Source: Istiophorus platypterus (taxonomy: Eukaryota > Chordata > Actinopteri > Istiophoriformes > Istiophoridae). Taken from it: a DNA stretch of 64,000 nt. Under the pieces are notes generated by a model that did not search any database, had not been told where the DNA came from, and saw only the letters and a list, made by a program, of their open reading frames with translations. Below are positions 46,499 through 57,070 of this stretch, in pieces. Location of the stretch: contig CM029116.1 of the NCBI GenBank assembly GCA_016859345.1, forward strand, positions 1,045,939-1,109,938. The letters are read 5' to 3'. Each line of letters starts with the position of its first letter. Within the stretch, counting starts at the first letter, position 1. A program made the translations under genes and the position numbers.

Positions 46499-46760
46499 AC
46501 TGTGAGGGGTTCAGACACCTGCTCCGGACCCCCCGTCCTCATCGAGCCTCCTGCTGGATTCGTTCTGGGATGCTCGGGGAGACTTTGTAACTGTTAGATT
46601 AGCGCTGACGGAGTCTCTGAGCTTTTCCTCTTTGCTGTGACTGTTTCCACTGGATCCTGTGTTTCATCACTAGGGAGGTTTGTAGTCTTTCAGCCTGCAG
46701 CTCACCAGTGTTTTATTGTATTTCTGTAATAAAATACCTTCTTTTGTGGAGGATGGATTC
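46499..46760 (+). ncRNA. Possible terminal exon with polyadenylation signal
   Basis: A C-rich pyrimidine tract and CCCTCAG precede the segment. AATAAA lies at 46728-46733, followed by the GT-rich CTTCTTTTGTGGAGG, a textbook poly(A) site. Short frames only. With 44803-44987 it could form an uncharacterised transcript around the Tc1 relic. Confidence 0.25.
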
Positions 46761-49150
46761 TTATTTTTTCTGTTTGCTTTAATCATCCCTGCATGAAAAG
46801 ATCCTTCCTGACTTTCCCCTGGTGTAAATTATGGTAACAAAACTTAAAAAACAAATTTAAGTTTACCTGAAGGAACAGACAGACTGGCTGCAGAACCGGG
46901 TCGTAGTGGTGCCAGGTGGATCCGGGTGTCCCAGACCACCTCCACCTCCTCCTCCTCCTCCTTCTCGTCCTGCCCATAAAAATGTTTTTCTAACTAAATC
47001 TATTTCTTTTATGCCATGATAGATCAACGTCAGACAAAAGAAGAAAATTCAAGATGTTAAAATTATCGACAGACACAACAACATCAAAAAAATTAACATT
47101 AAGAACAATGAGAACAGAATAAACATGAAAAATCTAGTGGATTAGACCATTTATTTATTCACTGGTTGAATGAAAATTGGAACTTATTGCGAATGAATTT
47201 CAGAAACCTGTATCTGAAAAACATCTCTGAGACTGAATATTCTTGGATGGACAGACAGGTTGGCAGACAGGTAGGCAGGTAGACGGGCAGGGGGCAAGGA
47301 GACAGATAGACCTAGTTATACAGCTCTTATGAAACAGCAGATGTAGGTGAGACTGATCAGAGCTGAACGTACGTCTGAGTGTGAGATTAGGACAGAGTGT
47401 GTGAGTGTGAATGTGTGTATGTGTGTGTTTGGTTATCACACCTTGCTATGTCAGAAACTGCTGCTTCAGCATCCTCCATACACACACAAAGGCACCAGGT
47501 GTGTGTTAATCCTCAACTGTGTGTGTGTGTGTGACCATCCTGAACACTCACCTGCAAAGTGAAAACAGAGACAGTCACATTTAAATCAGTGTTTCATTGT
47601 GTTTAACTCACAGAAAAGCACTCAACAGTGTTTTTATCCATTTTCATGTTGATGATACCATCTTATTAGCAATTTTTAAAATTATTATTATTAATTTAAA
47701 GCTTGTTTCTGACTCTAAAGTGACAAAATGTTTGCATTTCAATCCAAAGTCTCAGTGTAAACCTAACTGACTGAAGTTCAGTCAATACCAAGGACTGTGG
47801 TCATGTAAGAAACCGTCCTTTAAAACCCACATTGAAAAAACAGATATTTAGTTTGAGACGATATAAAACTGCGAAAAGCAGAGTATCCTGTATCAGAGAA
47901 ACTGCGACCACAGAATAATTTGGTTTTGTTGCTTAAAAAAACAACTTGAACCATCTATGGACCATTTGCTAAAAATTTTTAAATTGATCATAACATTCTC
48001 TGAATTAATTGGTAACTTATGAGACAAAAGCAGCTTCTCGTGTCCATCAGTGGTTTTTGGTCAAAGGTCAGAGCTCCAGGTTGATCCAGTGTTGAATTAA
48101 ACACACACACACACAACACCCCAGGTGTATCACTTACGTTTCCATGTGACTGTGAGTAGCAGCTTTTATTTCCTCAGCATAAACACTGAAGAGAAAATAT
48201 GAGTCTGTTAATTAGTTTATCCATTGATCCATTAATTGATTAGTCCATCAGCAATAAGTGAAAACAAATACGGCTTTTAAGTGAGTTCTGATTTAAGACG
48301 AATATGACATCACCCGTTACCGTGGTAACTGTGCATCCCAAACTGTTTAACGCATCTGTCACGGTGACACTGGCGTTTCTAGAGAAAACTCTCAGTTGGT
48401 TTTATCTTTTACTTTGGTCGTGAACGTGAAAATATCTGCAAAAAATCTTTTTGTTAGAGATAAAGAAAATATCCTTTATACATATCATATCTTTAACTGT
48501 TCAATAATGTTATTCATTATATTCATTTTATTTACCCAAATGTTCAAATTCTTTCCTGCGTAGACCAGATGCATCTTTAGGGGAGAAACCCTGAACCCCC
48601 CTGGTGCTGGATCAGTCTTTAGACTGAACCATAAAGTCCTCCTGAGGTCCCGGAAAGTTTCCCAGAGACAATTGGGGTAGCTGAGGTGACGGGGCCCTGG
48701 GGGGACGAGGCCTAGGGGGACATGTCCTGGGAGGGACGAGTCCTGGGGGGGGCGAGGCCTAGGGGGACAAGGGCTTGGGCTCCTCAGTGATATGGATGTG
48801 TCAGAATTTTTCCAAGAGCTAAAAGTAAAACTACCTGGTGTTTGATGAACAGTGGGATCTGAACCCAGACTGAATGTTTTTTAATTTTACTTCTGTGTGT
48901 GTTTCCCATACTCAGTCCCTCAGCTGCCCTTAGATGAGCTGCTGAGCTTCGTGTGAAGGTTCGGGAGGAGAAAAAGCTGCCGGTCGCGTTCGGCGAAGAG
49001 GAGCTCCAGGCTGCCGTGGCCTACATCTGTCACTGTCCAAATCAATAGAGATGATAGAAGAAGTAGTCAATCCTCTGCTCAGACTGGGGAAGCCGTGCGG
49101 TGATTGGCTGCTGCCGGCCCTGCCCCCCCCCGTGATGACAGGAGAAAGGG
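46760..49150. other. Intergenic DNA upstream of the ERR gene
   Basis: Holds a CAGG/CAGA tetranucleotide stretch (47246-47316), short TG runs, and a G-rich tandem repeat (48675-48780). No coding exon supported. Confidence 0.55.
48675..48780 (+). repeat. G-rich tandem repeat upstream of esrrd
   Basis: Five or six imperfect copies, about 15-17 bases each, of GGGGGACGAGGCCTA or GGGAGGGACGAGTCCT. Repeated runs of three to eight G occur on the plus strand about 400-500 bases upstream of the likely promoter. Confidence 0.8.
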
Positions 49151-49158
49151 ATAAATAA
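49151..49158 (+). promoter_or_regulatory. esrrd: TATA-like element for esrrd
   Basis: ATAAATAA follows AAGGG and is about 346 bases upstream of the ATG, with no stop-free coding exon between. A start site near 49180 would leave a 5' UTR of about 310 bases. A CCCCCCCC run and GC-rich patch lie just upstream (49100-49135). Confidence 0.4.
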
Positions 49159-49496
49159 CAGCGGACACCTCAGAGCCTCAGATCTCTGTCTGCTTTCATC
49201 TGAACCAGGTTTACGCTCTCATCCGTCTGTCTTCTTCATCTCTCTGCAGAAGCTTAGGGAAACTTTTCCTCACTGTTATTCCCCACTTTTTCATTGGACC
49301 CTAAAGTACCATCAGAAAACAGCTTTTCCCTGACTGACAGCTGAGTGTTTAAAAGTACCACGGAGGACTTCTGAGGACCGATCGAGCTCTCTGGTGCTTT
49401 TCGGTCGGATTTATCGGGTTCTGAGACGCTGCTGCCCGCTACAGGTGTGCAGTTTGTCTCTGAGGCTGTTTAAGCTGATCCAGGATCGGGTCCAGG

Positions 49497-49552
49497 ATGG
49501 AGCTGAAGGACTTCTGTCTGACTGACGACTATCACTTCCTCAGCCAACAGCG
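49497..49552 (+). CDS. esrrd: esrrd exon 1: start codon
   Basis: ATG at 49497 in GTCCAGGATGGAG (G at +4, favourable). Encodes MELKDFCLTDDYHFLSQQ and leaves in phase 2 at donor GTGAGA. The FCLTDD-YHF string recalls the ELCLPESFSLHY start of ERR gamma. Confidence 0.8.
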
Positions 49553-52184
49553 GTGAGACTTTCCCTCTCACTCATTCAATTGTTTATGTTGATTTATATT
49601 GTATTTATCAAAGAGAAACAGGAGACAACAAACAGAACTCATATGGAGGCAGAATACACCCCCCCCCCCCGGTTTAAAGGATACAGTAAAATCAAAGGAG
49701 AAACTAGTTTGGAGGATCCAGTCGCAAACAAGACAAAAACAATACAACACAAATAAACATCTGCAGAACCAGAAAATTAAAAAAAAAAAAAACAAAGAAA
49801 AAAACCTTCTTCCTTCTGTCAAAAGGAATAAAAAGTCTCAGATTTCAACAACAAAGGACTTTACTTTCATCGACAGGAACATTATTTATAGAATGTTTCT
49901 GTTTGTGATTTCAGGAAAAACTTTAAGTTAAAATTTTCCAGTTGTTGTTCCAGACCTCAGATCCTATTCAATTCAATTAAGTTTTATTTTAGTTATATAG
50001 CACCATATCATAATAGAGGTTATCTCAGGGCACTTTTCATATAGAGCAAGTCTGTATTATTATTATTATTATTGTTATTATTATTATTATTATTATTATT
50101 GTTATTATTGTTATTATTATACAGAATTTGCTGCTTATCCAGGTCCAGGTCTGGTTTAACGAAACTTATCAATTACTAAAATGATTTGTTATAAACAGCA
50201 GAGAGGTTCTGTCAAAATCTGACAATGTCTCATCATCATCTTCACATCTTCCCTGGTTTTCACTGATAAATTGATCTTAAATATTTTATCTTAAATTGCA
50301 GATTCCAAAAAGCTCTAAACCCTGAATTAATGTGAAAAAATTCAAAAATAATACACCTGAAACAAAACTTGACGAATTATGTCAAAGACACGACCCGGGA
50401 AACGGGAGACGGGTCATTTGAGAGTTTCAGATCAGAAAAGTGCAGAACTTTGACAGTTTTTACAGATCAGTTGTTCCACTGTTACTGGACTAAAGAATCT
50501 GAATTAGTCTCCTGCTGCTAATTAAACAACAGACAGCATCAGACAAGACGCAGGCAGCAAATCTGACAATTAACCTCTGACCTTTAGTGTCCTGAGGTCA
50601 AACCACCTGGACAGTGTCTCCGTAATAACAAATGAGTGAACTGCCAGACACATATAAACTCATCTGTACATCCAGGCACTTCCTCTACTCAACAAAATAA
50701 AGCTTTCACTTTATTTTATGTCTCTGTGAATAACAGTCAACAACAAAGCCCTCAGTTACTGTGGATCCCATGGTAAATGCAGGATAACAACAGAAAATGA
50801 AACATTAAAATCATGTTCAGTTTCCTCGATGAAGACTTGAAACTTGATGAGACTTAATTCACTCAAGGAGAATATTAAAGGAAAGATTCACAGTTTTTTT
50901 TTTTTAACTGTGTCATCATCAGGAGCCCAAACATCAGTTTTCCCTGGTTCTCGTTAACGCTGAGATAAAAACCCGTCTTTGTTTTGAACACAAAAATTTC
51001 TTCGAACATTTTTGTGGTTTGTAATGTTTCAGTAGTTTGAGTTTGATAAATCAGGTGGAAATTTTCCAGAATTATGGACTTTTTGGTCCAAAGTTTCCTC
51101 TTTATGCTTCTCCAGCTCAGTGAGGATGAAACAAAACTTTTACATTGAGAGATATCAACTTGCTGTGTCTGACTCCTGAAACCTCGGGTCTGTCTGGGAC
51201 CAGGATCAGGATCAGGATCAGGATCAGGAACAGAAACACTAAACCTGTGTTATGAAGGGGTCTTTATCAGTGTCACACTGATCTCATCAGATTTTCCTCC
51301 ATCACTGCTGGTAAATTTCATCTCTCCTCTTCCTCCTCAGCCTCCTGGACCCGACCTCCTCCTCCTCCTACTCGTCCTCCTCCTCTCCCGCCGATGAAGC
51401 TCAGTCTCCAGGCTCCTTCCTCCACTCCTCCCCCCTCAGTCCCTCCTTCCCTCTGGACACCACACTCGCTCTCAGCCCTTCACACTCGACTTTCCTCCTC
51501 CCCAGCCCGGCCTCTTCCTCCTCCTCCTCCTCCTCCTCTTCCTCCAGCCTCCTCTGTGGAGCACTGGAGCCCGACTCCCCGTCAGGATCTAGTTCCAGCG
51601 GGGGAAGCGTTGGAGGTGGCGCCATGGCCTCAGAGGCTTTGCAGCGGTTTTCGGTGTCACACAAGGACTCGTTCTCAGCCCAGGTGAAGAACTTTTCTTT
51701 TTCTCTGAATCAGCATATTTTCTGAACTGCTCACACACTCTCAAGTCCAGGTCCAGGTGGTGCTGGCTTTAACTACTTTATATACAGGTAGATGGTTTAG
51801 TCCACTGGTGCCTGACCGGTGGGTCGGGGCCCTCCAGAGGGTCATCTCTTCACCATGGGGGAGAAAAGTGAGGACAGAGGCATAGCAACAGTTTTCTCAA
51901 GCTTTTGTTTTGAAGGTTAAACTAAACGGGGGGTTTCGCATCCTGTGCTTAGACCTGAAACGCACAGCGACAGATGTTCCAGCAGCAGCAGTGGAGGCCT
52001 CAGTGTGTCTTCTGTCCACAGGTGGACTCCATCCTGAGGGGCGACTACCTGACCCCCATTGGGACTGGGGGGCCCAAGAGGCTCTGCCTGGTGTGTGGGG
52101 ACTTTGCCTCTGGTTACCACTACGGCGTGGCGTCCTGCGAGGCCTGCAAGGCCTTCTTCAAGAGGACCATCCAAGGTGAGAATG

Positions 52185-52233
<49 letters not shown>

Positions 52234-53271
52234 TTAATCAGTGAATTAAAGGCAGCGCTGATCAATGCCGCAGCTCTCGGTGTATTGATTAGTGTGTGAA
52301 ATCATCAGCTCACACATCAGCTGCTTGTTTCTCGCTTCAGCTGAATTCAGATCTGCCGACGGCATCACAGGACTCAGAAGACTGCTTGATTTATTGATCA
52401 ATTGCTTGATTGGTCACTTTTAACAGATCCTTGGAAGCTGAGAAAGGCCACAAGCACTGAAGGGCAAGAGCATCTAATTTATAAAACAGTAAAATTTAAG
52501 AACCATTGAATTTACAGCATTTACACTTTAACTTTTGACTTAAAAAATTAATTCAAGTTTCGGCATTTCAAAAAATAGATTTTTATGTTTTTCACGAAAT
52601 CATTAAAAAATCTGTTCATTGTGCAAAAAAAAAAGTTGCTCAAATTCATTGTCAAATAACATAAAAAATAACTGCTGCTGTTTTAATTTGAATTTCACAA
52701 AAAACAGATTCCCCGTGAGAACCTTTTCATCTGAGACTAAATTTCAACGTTTGACTCACTCTAATGATGTTACATGTAGTTAAGACTCACGTCCTTCATG
52801 TGCAAAGACTCTGGATCAGTAAAACCAGAATTAACAGAGTCAGAACCAGAGAAGAGGCTACTGCCACTGCTCATCAATATCCTGTTAAGAGGACTGTGTA
52901 ATTAAAGCCCCAGGAAACAGTTGTAGTGGGGGGGGTCTGGCCAGACCTTCTATAGATTTCTGTGAGAAGACACAGACAATGTTGACAGAGAGAAAACAAA
53001 CTGAGACGAAAAGAAAAGCTTTTATTTCATTTGCTTTCCTTATTTGGGTTGGGTTTCCTTATTGGCAAATACTCCAAATCCTAAAGCCTTATTTTGTGGT
53101 TACCAAGGCAACATCGACTACAGCTGCCCGGTCACAAACGAGTGTGAGATCACCAAGCGGCGGAGGAAAGCCTGCCAGGCCTGCCGCTTCCAGAAGTGTC
53201 TCCAGGCCGGGATGATGAGGGAGGGTACGCCACACCCATCACACACCCATCACACACCCATCACACACCCA

Positions 53272-53360
<89 letters not shown>

Positions 53361-56046
53361 CACACACCTCCCAAGAGACTTTGCAGTGTTGTTGGGTCAC
53401 AGAGACACACAACGACCACGTATAATGCAGGAAGCAGAACGAGCCGGACCTAACACAGCCTCTCTGTGGTTCAGGTGTCCGGATGGACCGGGTCAGAGGG
53501 GGACGACAGAAGTACAAGAGGCGGGCGGAGGCCAGCCTGAGTCTACACACCAGAGGCCCGTACAGCCACACCGCCAGCAGCAGTGAGTTCAGGCGCCGCC
53601 GGTCGGGTTTTATTTCACCCAGACGTCGGATGTTGGTCTGGAGTCGTGGGGGTTTTATCTGATCGTTGCCCGTCTTTCAGGAAACAAGGTGATTTCCCAT
53701 CTCCTGCTGACAGAACCCGCCCCTCTGGCCGCCAATCAGGACGAATCGACCAATGACAGCAGCCTGCGGACCCTGCTGACCCTATGTGACCTCCTGAACA
53801 GGGAGCTGCTGGTTCTGATTGGCTGGGCCAAGCAGATCCCAGGTACAAAAAAACGATTGATTTTGTTAATTCATTGCTCTGCAGATGGTTTTTAAATGAC
53901 CTGGCATCAGTTTATTTACTGTAGTGGCACAAACGTTATGTTGGAAAATGGTGGTGACGGGTTCAGTAAACATCCTCAGTCTGTTCTTCGACACAAGGAA
54001 CAGAACCCAGAATTAAAATTAAAACAGAAAATTAAAAAACAAACAGTAAATCAATTCTGTTGTTCTCTGGTTTTCAGGATAATCAGGCAAACTTCATGTT
54101 ACTGTAAATTGCTTTATTGTAATTTAAGCTTTTAATTTGAGCATTTAGATTTTAAAATTTCTGTTTCTGAGTTTAAATTTTATTTTCCTTTTTCCATTGA
54201 TTTGTCATTTCAGTGCTTAATTTTTTAATTTCTTCCCCTCTTTCGTTTGAAACCTTCAGTTTCACTGATGGAAACAGTTTATTCACCACTTTCTCTTGTA
54301 ATTTTAATGTTGGGGTAAAATATCCTCTGTATGGGCTGACGCAGCTGAGTGACACCTGCTCTGCCCCGCCCTTCCCAGGTTTCTCCGGGCTCTCGTTGGT
54401 TGATCAGATGTCACTGCTGCAGAGTGGCTGGATGGAGGCACTGTTGGTGGGCGTAGCCTGGCGTTCGCAGGGTGCGATGGGGGAGGAGCTCGTGTTCGCC
54501 AGGAACCTGCAGCTCAGTGAGAGTCAGTGTCGAGCTGCAGGATTGGTCGACCTGTATGAGGCGCTGCGTCAACTGACAGCCAAGTACCAGGCGATGAACC
54601 TGAGCCCTGAGGAGGTGGTGACGCTGAAGGCCATGGCGCTCGCTAACTCTGGTACAAACACACACTTGGGAGCTAGAAAGCTGTGGGGCGGGGGGCGCAC
54701 AAGGACAGTATGGTTGCTACCCCCCCCCCATGCCCCCCTTGTAGATCTGCCCCTGACACACTCACAGGAAAATAGTGTAAAAACAGACACAGCAGATATT
54801 GATTTACAATTATAAGAGAAGAGAAGTTGGGGGTCTTTGGGGGGAATTGGGGGGGGGGTGAACTTATTGATCCCAGCAGAGTGGTTATTGATATTGATCA
54901 GTGGCTGGGGGCTGAAGCATTGCAGTATTGATTAGCTCTAGAAATGTACTTTTTGTTTAGAAAAGGGGGCTACCGTTGGGGGGGGGGGTCTAATTATGGT
55001 GTTGTTCTATATTTTCAACTGACAGTCTGTTGGTCCGTCTCTCAACACCTTCCCTCTTCAGTCTGTGGCTCTCAGCTCTTAGCCCCTTGGTTCCTACTGA
55101 AGATGTAAAATATCTAAAGCATCTGTTAGGGACTATTTTCAGGTGCAGATGAATCCACAGCAGTAGGACAGTGTGTGTGTGTGTGTGTGACTAAGTCAGA
55201 ATAAAATACAGAGTGTGTGTTCATGGTGATGACATAAACACACTTCTCTTGTCGGTAGGAGACGTTCATTGTTGTGGTTTCAGTGGGGAATGCTAACAGT
55301 GCTAACGATGCTAACAGCGGCTGGACAGCAGTTAATCAATAACATCCGACTGTATGTACTAAACACCCTTGCTGAAGCAGTGCATGATGGGACACCTCCA
55401 GCTGAAGTCTGGTCAGTCTCCCACTGTCTGAGCCTTGGATCAATAAAGTTTATTGATAGACTCGGTTCTGGATCTATAAACTGTTAACTGTCAGCCAGAG
55501 GACACAGACAGAGTGTGTGTGTGTGTTAATGATGTGTTGTGTGTCTTAGTTTCTCTGCTCATCCTATTAACGGTCTGAACATCAATATTTCACACAATAG
55601 AAGATGATGCTCGTGTGTTTGTCATACAAACACACAAAGACTGACCTTGACCTCTTTTTTTTTAACTCCCACTTAACTGTCTACTCACCCCCCAGTTCCG
55701 GTTCCAGTCCTTGTCTCAGGTGCAGCTGTAGAGTCCAGTAAACTTCATGTTTCTTGTCTCTATACAAAACACCATGAAACGTTACATCCTAAACACGCCT
55801 GTATTATCATTTTATCTTATTTCTGGCTGTATTTACCTTCATCCTCAGTTTAAAGGTTCAACTCAGAGCTTTTACTTCATATTACTTTGTAAAAAATCCC
55901 AAATGTTAAATTTTCCTACATATTTTTATTTTGTGGCAACAAATAGAAATTTTCACTGAAACCGGTGAAGCAAAAAACTTTCAAAAACTAGATTTATCAG
56001 ATAAATGTATATATGTATGTATGTATATACATACACACACATATAA

Positions 56047-56107
<61 letters not shown>

Positions 56108-56202
56108 CATATACATATACACACATACATATACATCTACATACATATACATATATATACATAAATATGTATATATATGTATATACATACATATACATAC
56201 AT

Positions 56203-56236
<34 letters not shown>

Positions 56237-56320
56237 ATATACAACAATGTATATATACATATTTATATGTATATATATATATATACATAATATATATACA
56301 TATATGTATATATACATACA

Positions 56321-56382
<62 letters not shown>

Positions 56383-56758
56383 CATATATATATGTATATG
56401 TATATATATTAAAGATCAAAAATAATTATTGATTATCAAAATAGTTGCAGTTTTAAACTACTCTTCGGAGTGCTGTTATCTCATACCTCTACTTAGTCCC
56501 TGTGTTCTCTGTCCGTCAGATGCCGACCCGGTGGACTGTCCGGACTCCGTGCAGCGCTTTCAGGATGGGCTCCACGAGGCCCTACAGGACTACGAGTCGA
56601 CCCGCAGGGAGCAGCACCGGGCGGGCCGGCTGCTGATGAGCCTCCCCCTGCTGCGACAGACCGCCGACCGGGCCGTCCAGGCCTTCCTGCGCTTATACCG
56701 CCACCGCCGCGTCCCCCTCCACAAGCTGCTACTGGAGATGCTGGATGCCAAGGCCTGA
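49497..56758 (+). CDS. esrrd: Estrogen-related receptor (NR3B), probably ERR delta; complete, 8 exons
   Basis: ERRs are ligand-independent nuclear receptors that bind TNAAGGTCA as monomers or dimers and, with PGC-1 coactivators, drive mitochondrial and energy-metabolism genes. The eight exons join to 1,452 bases (483 residues). N-terminus (1-132): Ser/Pro-rich, with a run of about 12 Ser. DNA-binding domain (about 146-211): eight zinc-finger cysteines, P-box CEACKAFFKRT, second finger CPVTNECEITKRRRKACQAC, then the ERR-type A-box VRGGRQKYKRR. Ligand-binding domain (about 255-483): helix 3 LCDLLNRELLVLIGWAKQIP, GFSGLSLVDQMSLLQSGWME, and helix 12 HKLLLEMLDAKA at the C-terminus. It is more divergent than ERR alpha, beta or gamma in helices 6-11. 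Position between ltbp4 and shkbp1 fits the ERR lost from mammals (ERR delta of fish). ERR family is certain; the paralogue label is inferred. Confidence 0.85.
49553..51340. other. esrrd intron 1: repeats and AT-rich DNA
   Basis: Contains a C run (49661-49670), a teleost retroelement tail (49966-50050) and an (ATT)n tract (50055-50120). (CAGGAT)n lies at 51202-51232. No coding exon is seen. Confidence 0.6.
49966..50122 (+). repeat. Retroelement tail with (ATT)n
   Basis: ATTCAATTCAATTAAGTTTT, AGTTATATAGCACCATATCA and GAGGTTATCTCAGGGCACTT form the familiar fish repeat TTTATATAGC...CTCAAGGCACTTT, followed by (ATT)n with GTT interruptions. Confidence 0.65.
51341..51683 (+). CDS. esrrd: esrrd exon 2: Ser/Pro-rich activation region
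   Basis: Acceptor TCCTCCTCAG, donor GTGAAG; phase 2 in, phase 0 out. Encodes LLDPTSSSSYSSSSSPADEA, GSFLHSSPLSPSFPLDTT and a TCC-encoded poly-Ser run. No sumoylation-phosphorylation motif of the K-x-E-x-x-S-P type common in ERR alpha and gamma is present. Confidence 0.85.
51773..51860 (-). repeat. Minus-strand copy of the 17299-17394 repeat
   Basis: CTACTTTATATACAGGTAGA and TGGTTTAGTCCACTGGTGCC, then GGTGGGTCGGGGCCCTCC, are the reverse complement of the unit at 17299-17400. Confidence 0.65.
52022..52175 (+). CDS. esrrd: esrrd exon 3: first zinc finger
   Basis: Acceptor TCTGTCCACAG, donor GTGAGA followed by (TG)n. Encodes GGPKRLCLVCGDFASGYHYG and VASCEACKAFFKRTIQ. The P-box EACKA is the ERR signature. 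Phase 0 in, 1 out. Confidence 0.97.
52188..52232. repeat. (TG)n just after a splice donor
   Basis: Pure TG run starting 13 bases into the intron. Confidence 0.93.
52240..53107. other. esrrd intron 3, no recognised feature
   Basis: AT-rich sequence with a short poly-A at 52625-52634 and a G run at 52928-52934. No coding signal. Confidence 0.5.
53108..53224 (+). CDS. esrrd: esrrd exon 4: second zinc finger
   Basis: Acceptor GGTTACCAAG (weak pyrimidine tract), donor GTACGC; 117 bases, phase 1-1. Encodes GNIDYSCPVTNECEITKRRR and KACQACRFQKCLQAGMMRE. Confidence 0.97.
53226..53358. repeat. (CACACCCAT)n and (CA)n tract
   Basis: Four units of CACACCCATC at 53232-53272 run into about 80 bases of pure CA, starting at the donor. 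It fills half of the 250-base intron. Confidence 0.92.
53475..53582 (+). CDS. esrrd: esrrd exon 5: DNA-binding extension and hinge
   Basis: Acceptor TGGTTCAG, donor GTGAGT; phase 1-1. Encodes VRMDRVRGGRQKYKRRAEAS, whose RGGR A-box contacts the TNA extension of the response element, then a short Ser-rich hinge. Confidence 0.96.
53681..53842 (+). CDS. esrrd: esrrd exon 6: LBD helices 1-3
   Basis: Acceptor CGTCTTTCAG, donor GTACAA; phase 1-1. Encodes NKVISHLLLTEPAPLAANQD and LCDLLNRELLVLIGWAKQIP. The residue equal to Ala272 in ERR gamma and Phe328 in ERR alpha is Leu here. Confidence 0.95.
54379..54651 (+). CDS. esrrd: esrrd exon 7: LBD helices 4-9
   Basis: Acceptor CCTTCCCAG, donor GTACAA; phase 1-1. 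Encodes GFSGLSLVDQMSLLQSGWME, then ALLVGVAWRSQGAMGEELVF and LSPEEVVTLKAMALANS. The helix 5 Arg (WRS) is kept. Confidence 0.96.
54652..56519. other. esrrd last intron
   Basis: Contains C and G runs near 54721-54733 and 54850-54860, several poly-G tracts, and a 400-base AT/TATACA tract (56012-56411) about 110 bases before the last exon. No coding signal. Confidence 0.6.
56012..56411. repeat. (TA)n/(TATACA)n tract of about 400 bases
   Basis: Alternating purine-pyrimidine sequence made of TATATA and ATACAT units with long pure TA runs at 56055-56100 and 56330-56377. It is self-complementary and could extrude cruciforms. All frames here are artefacts. Confidence 0.95.
56520..56758 (+). CDS. esrrd: esrrd exon 8: LBD helices 10-12 and stop
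   Basis: Acceptor TGTCCGTCAG. Encodes SVQRFQDGLHEALQDYESTR, LLMSLPLLRQTADRAVQAFL and RVPLHKLLLEMLDAKA, ending TGA 56756-56758. The AF-2 helix is intact, while the usual KLEGKVPMHK loop is replaced by LYRHRRVPLHK. Confidence 0.96.
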
Positions 56759-57064
56759 AGGGTCCCGGGTCTCGGGTCCCGGGACTGGGTCCCGGGTCGG
56801 CCGGCGCTCTAGGACCAGGACCAGGTCCAACACAGGAGTAAAGACCCTTCTCAGACGACTCATTTTTAATCCTAACACTCCACACTTCACACTTTAGTTT
56901 CCTGTCTTTTATTTGTCCAAGGACAGATTCATCTTCATCAGGTTATCATTTGATAAAGGACTCATGAAAACTGACTGACTGACTGACATGATGGTGAAAT
57001 TAAAAAAAATATTTTTTTCTGGTAGAAAGGATCTTCCATAAATCTGCTGCAGCTTTTTTTCTGC

Positions 57065-57070
57065 AATAAA
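57065..57070 (+). promoter_or_regulatory. esrrd: Candidate esrrd polyadenylation signal
   Basis: AATAAA about 307 bases after the stop. Other AATAAA hexamers lie near 57196, 57242 and 58373, so the true end is not certain. Confidence 0.45.

Noticed and set aside
49497..56758. Estrogen receptor proper (esr1/esr2)
   Set aside because: The P-box EACKAFFKRTIQ, the RGGRQKYKRR extension and the LBD match ERRs, not ERs (ER P-box is EGCKAFFKRS).
56493..56885. Minus-strand 130-residue Gly/Pro-rich frame
   Set aside because: Antisense shadow of the GC-rich last esrrd exon.
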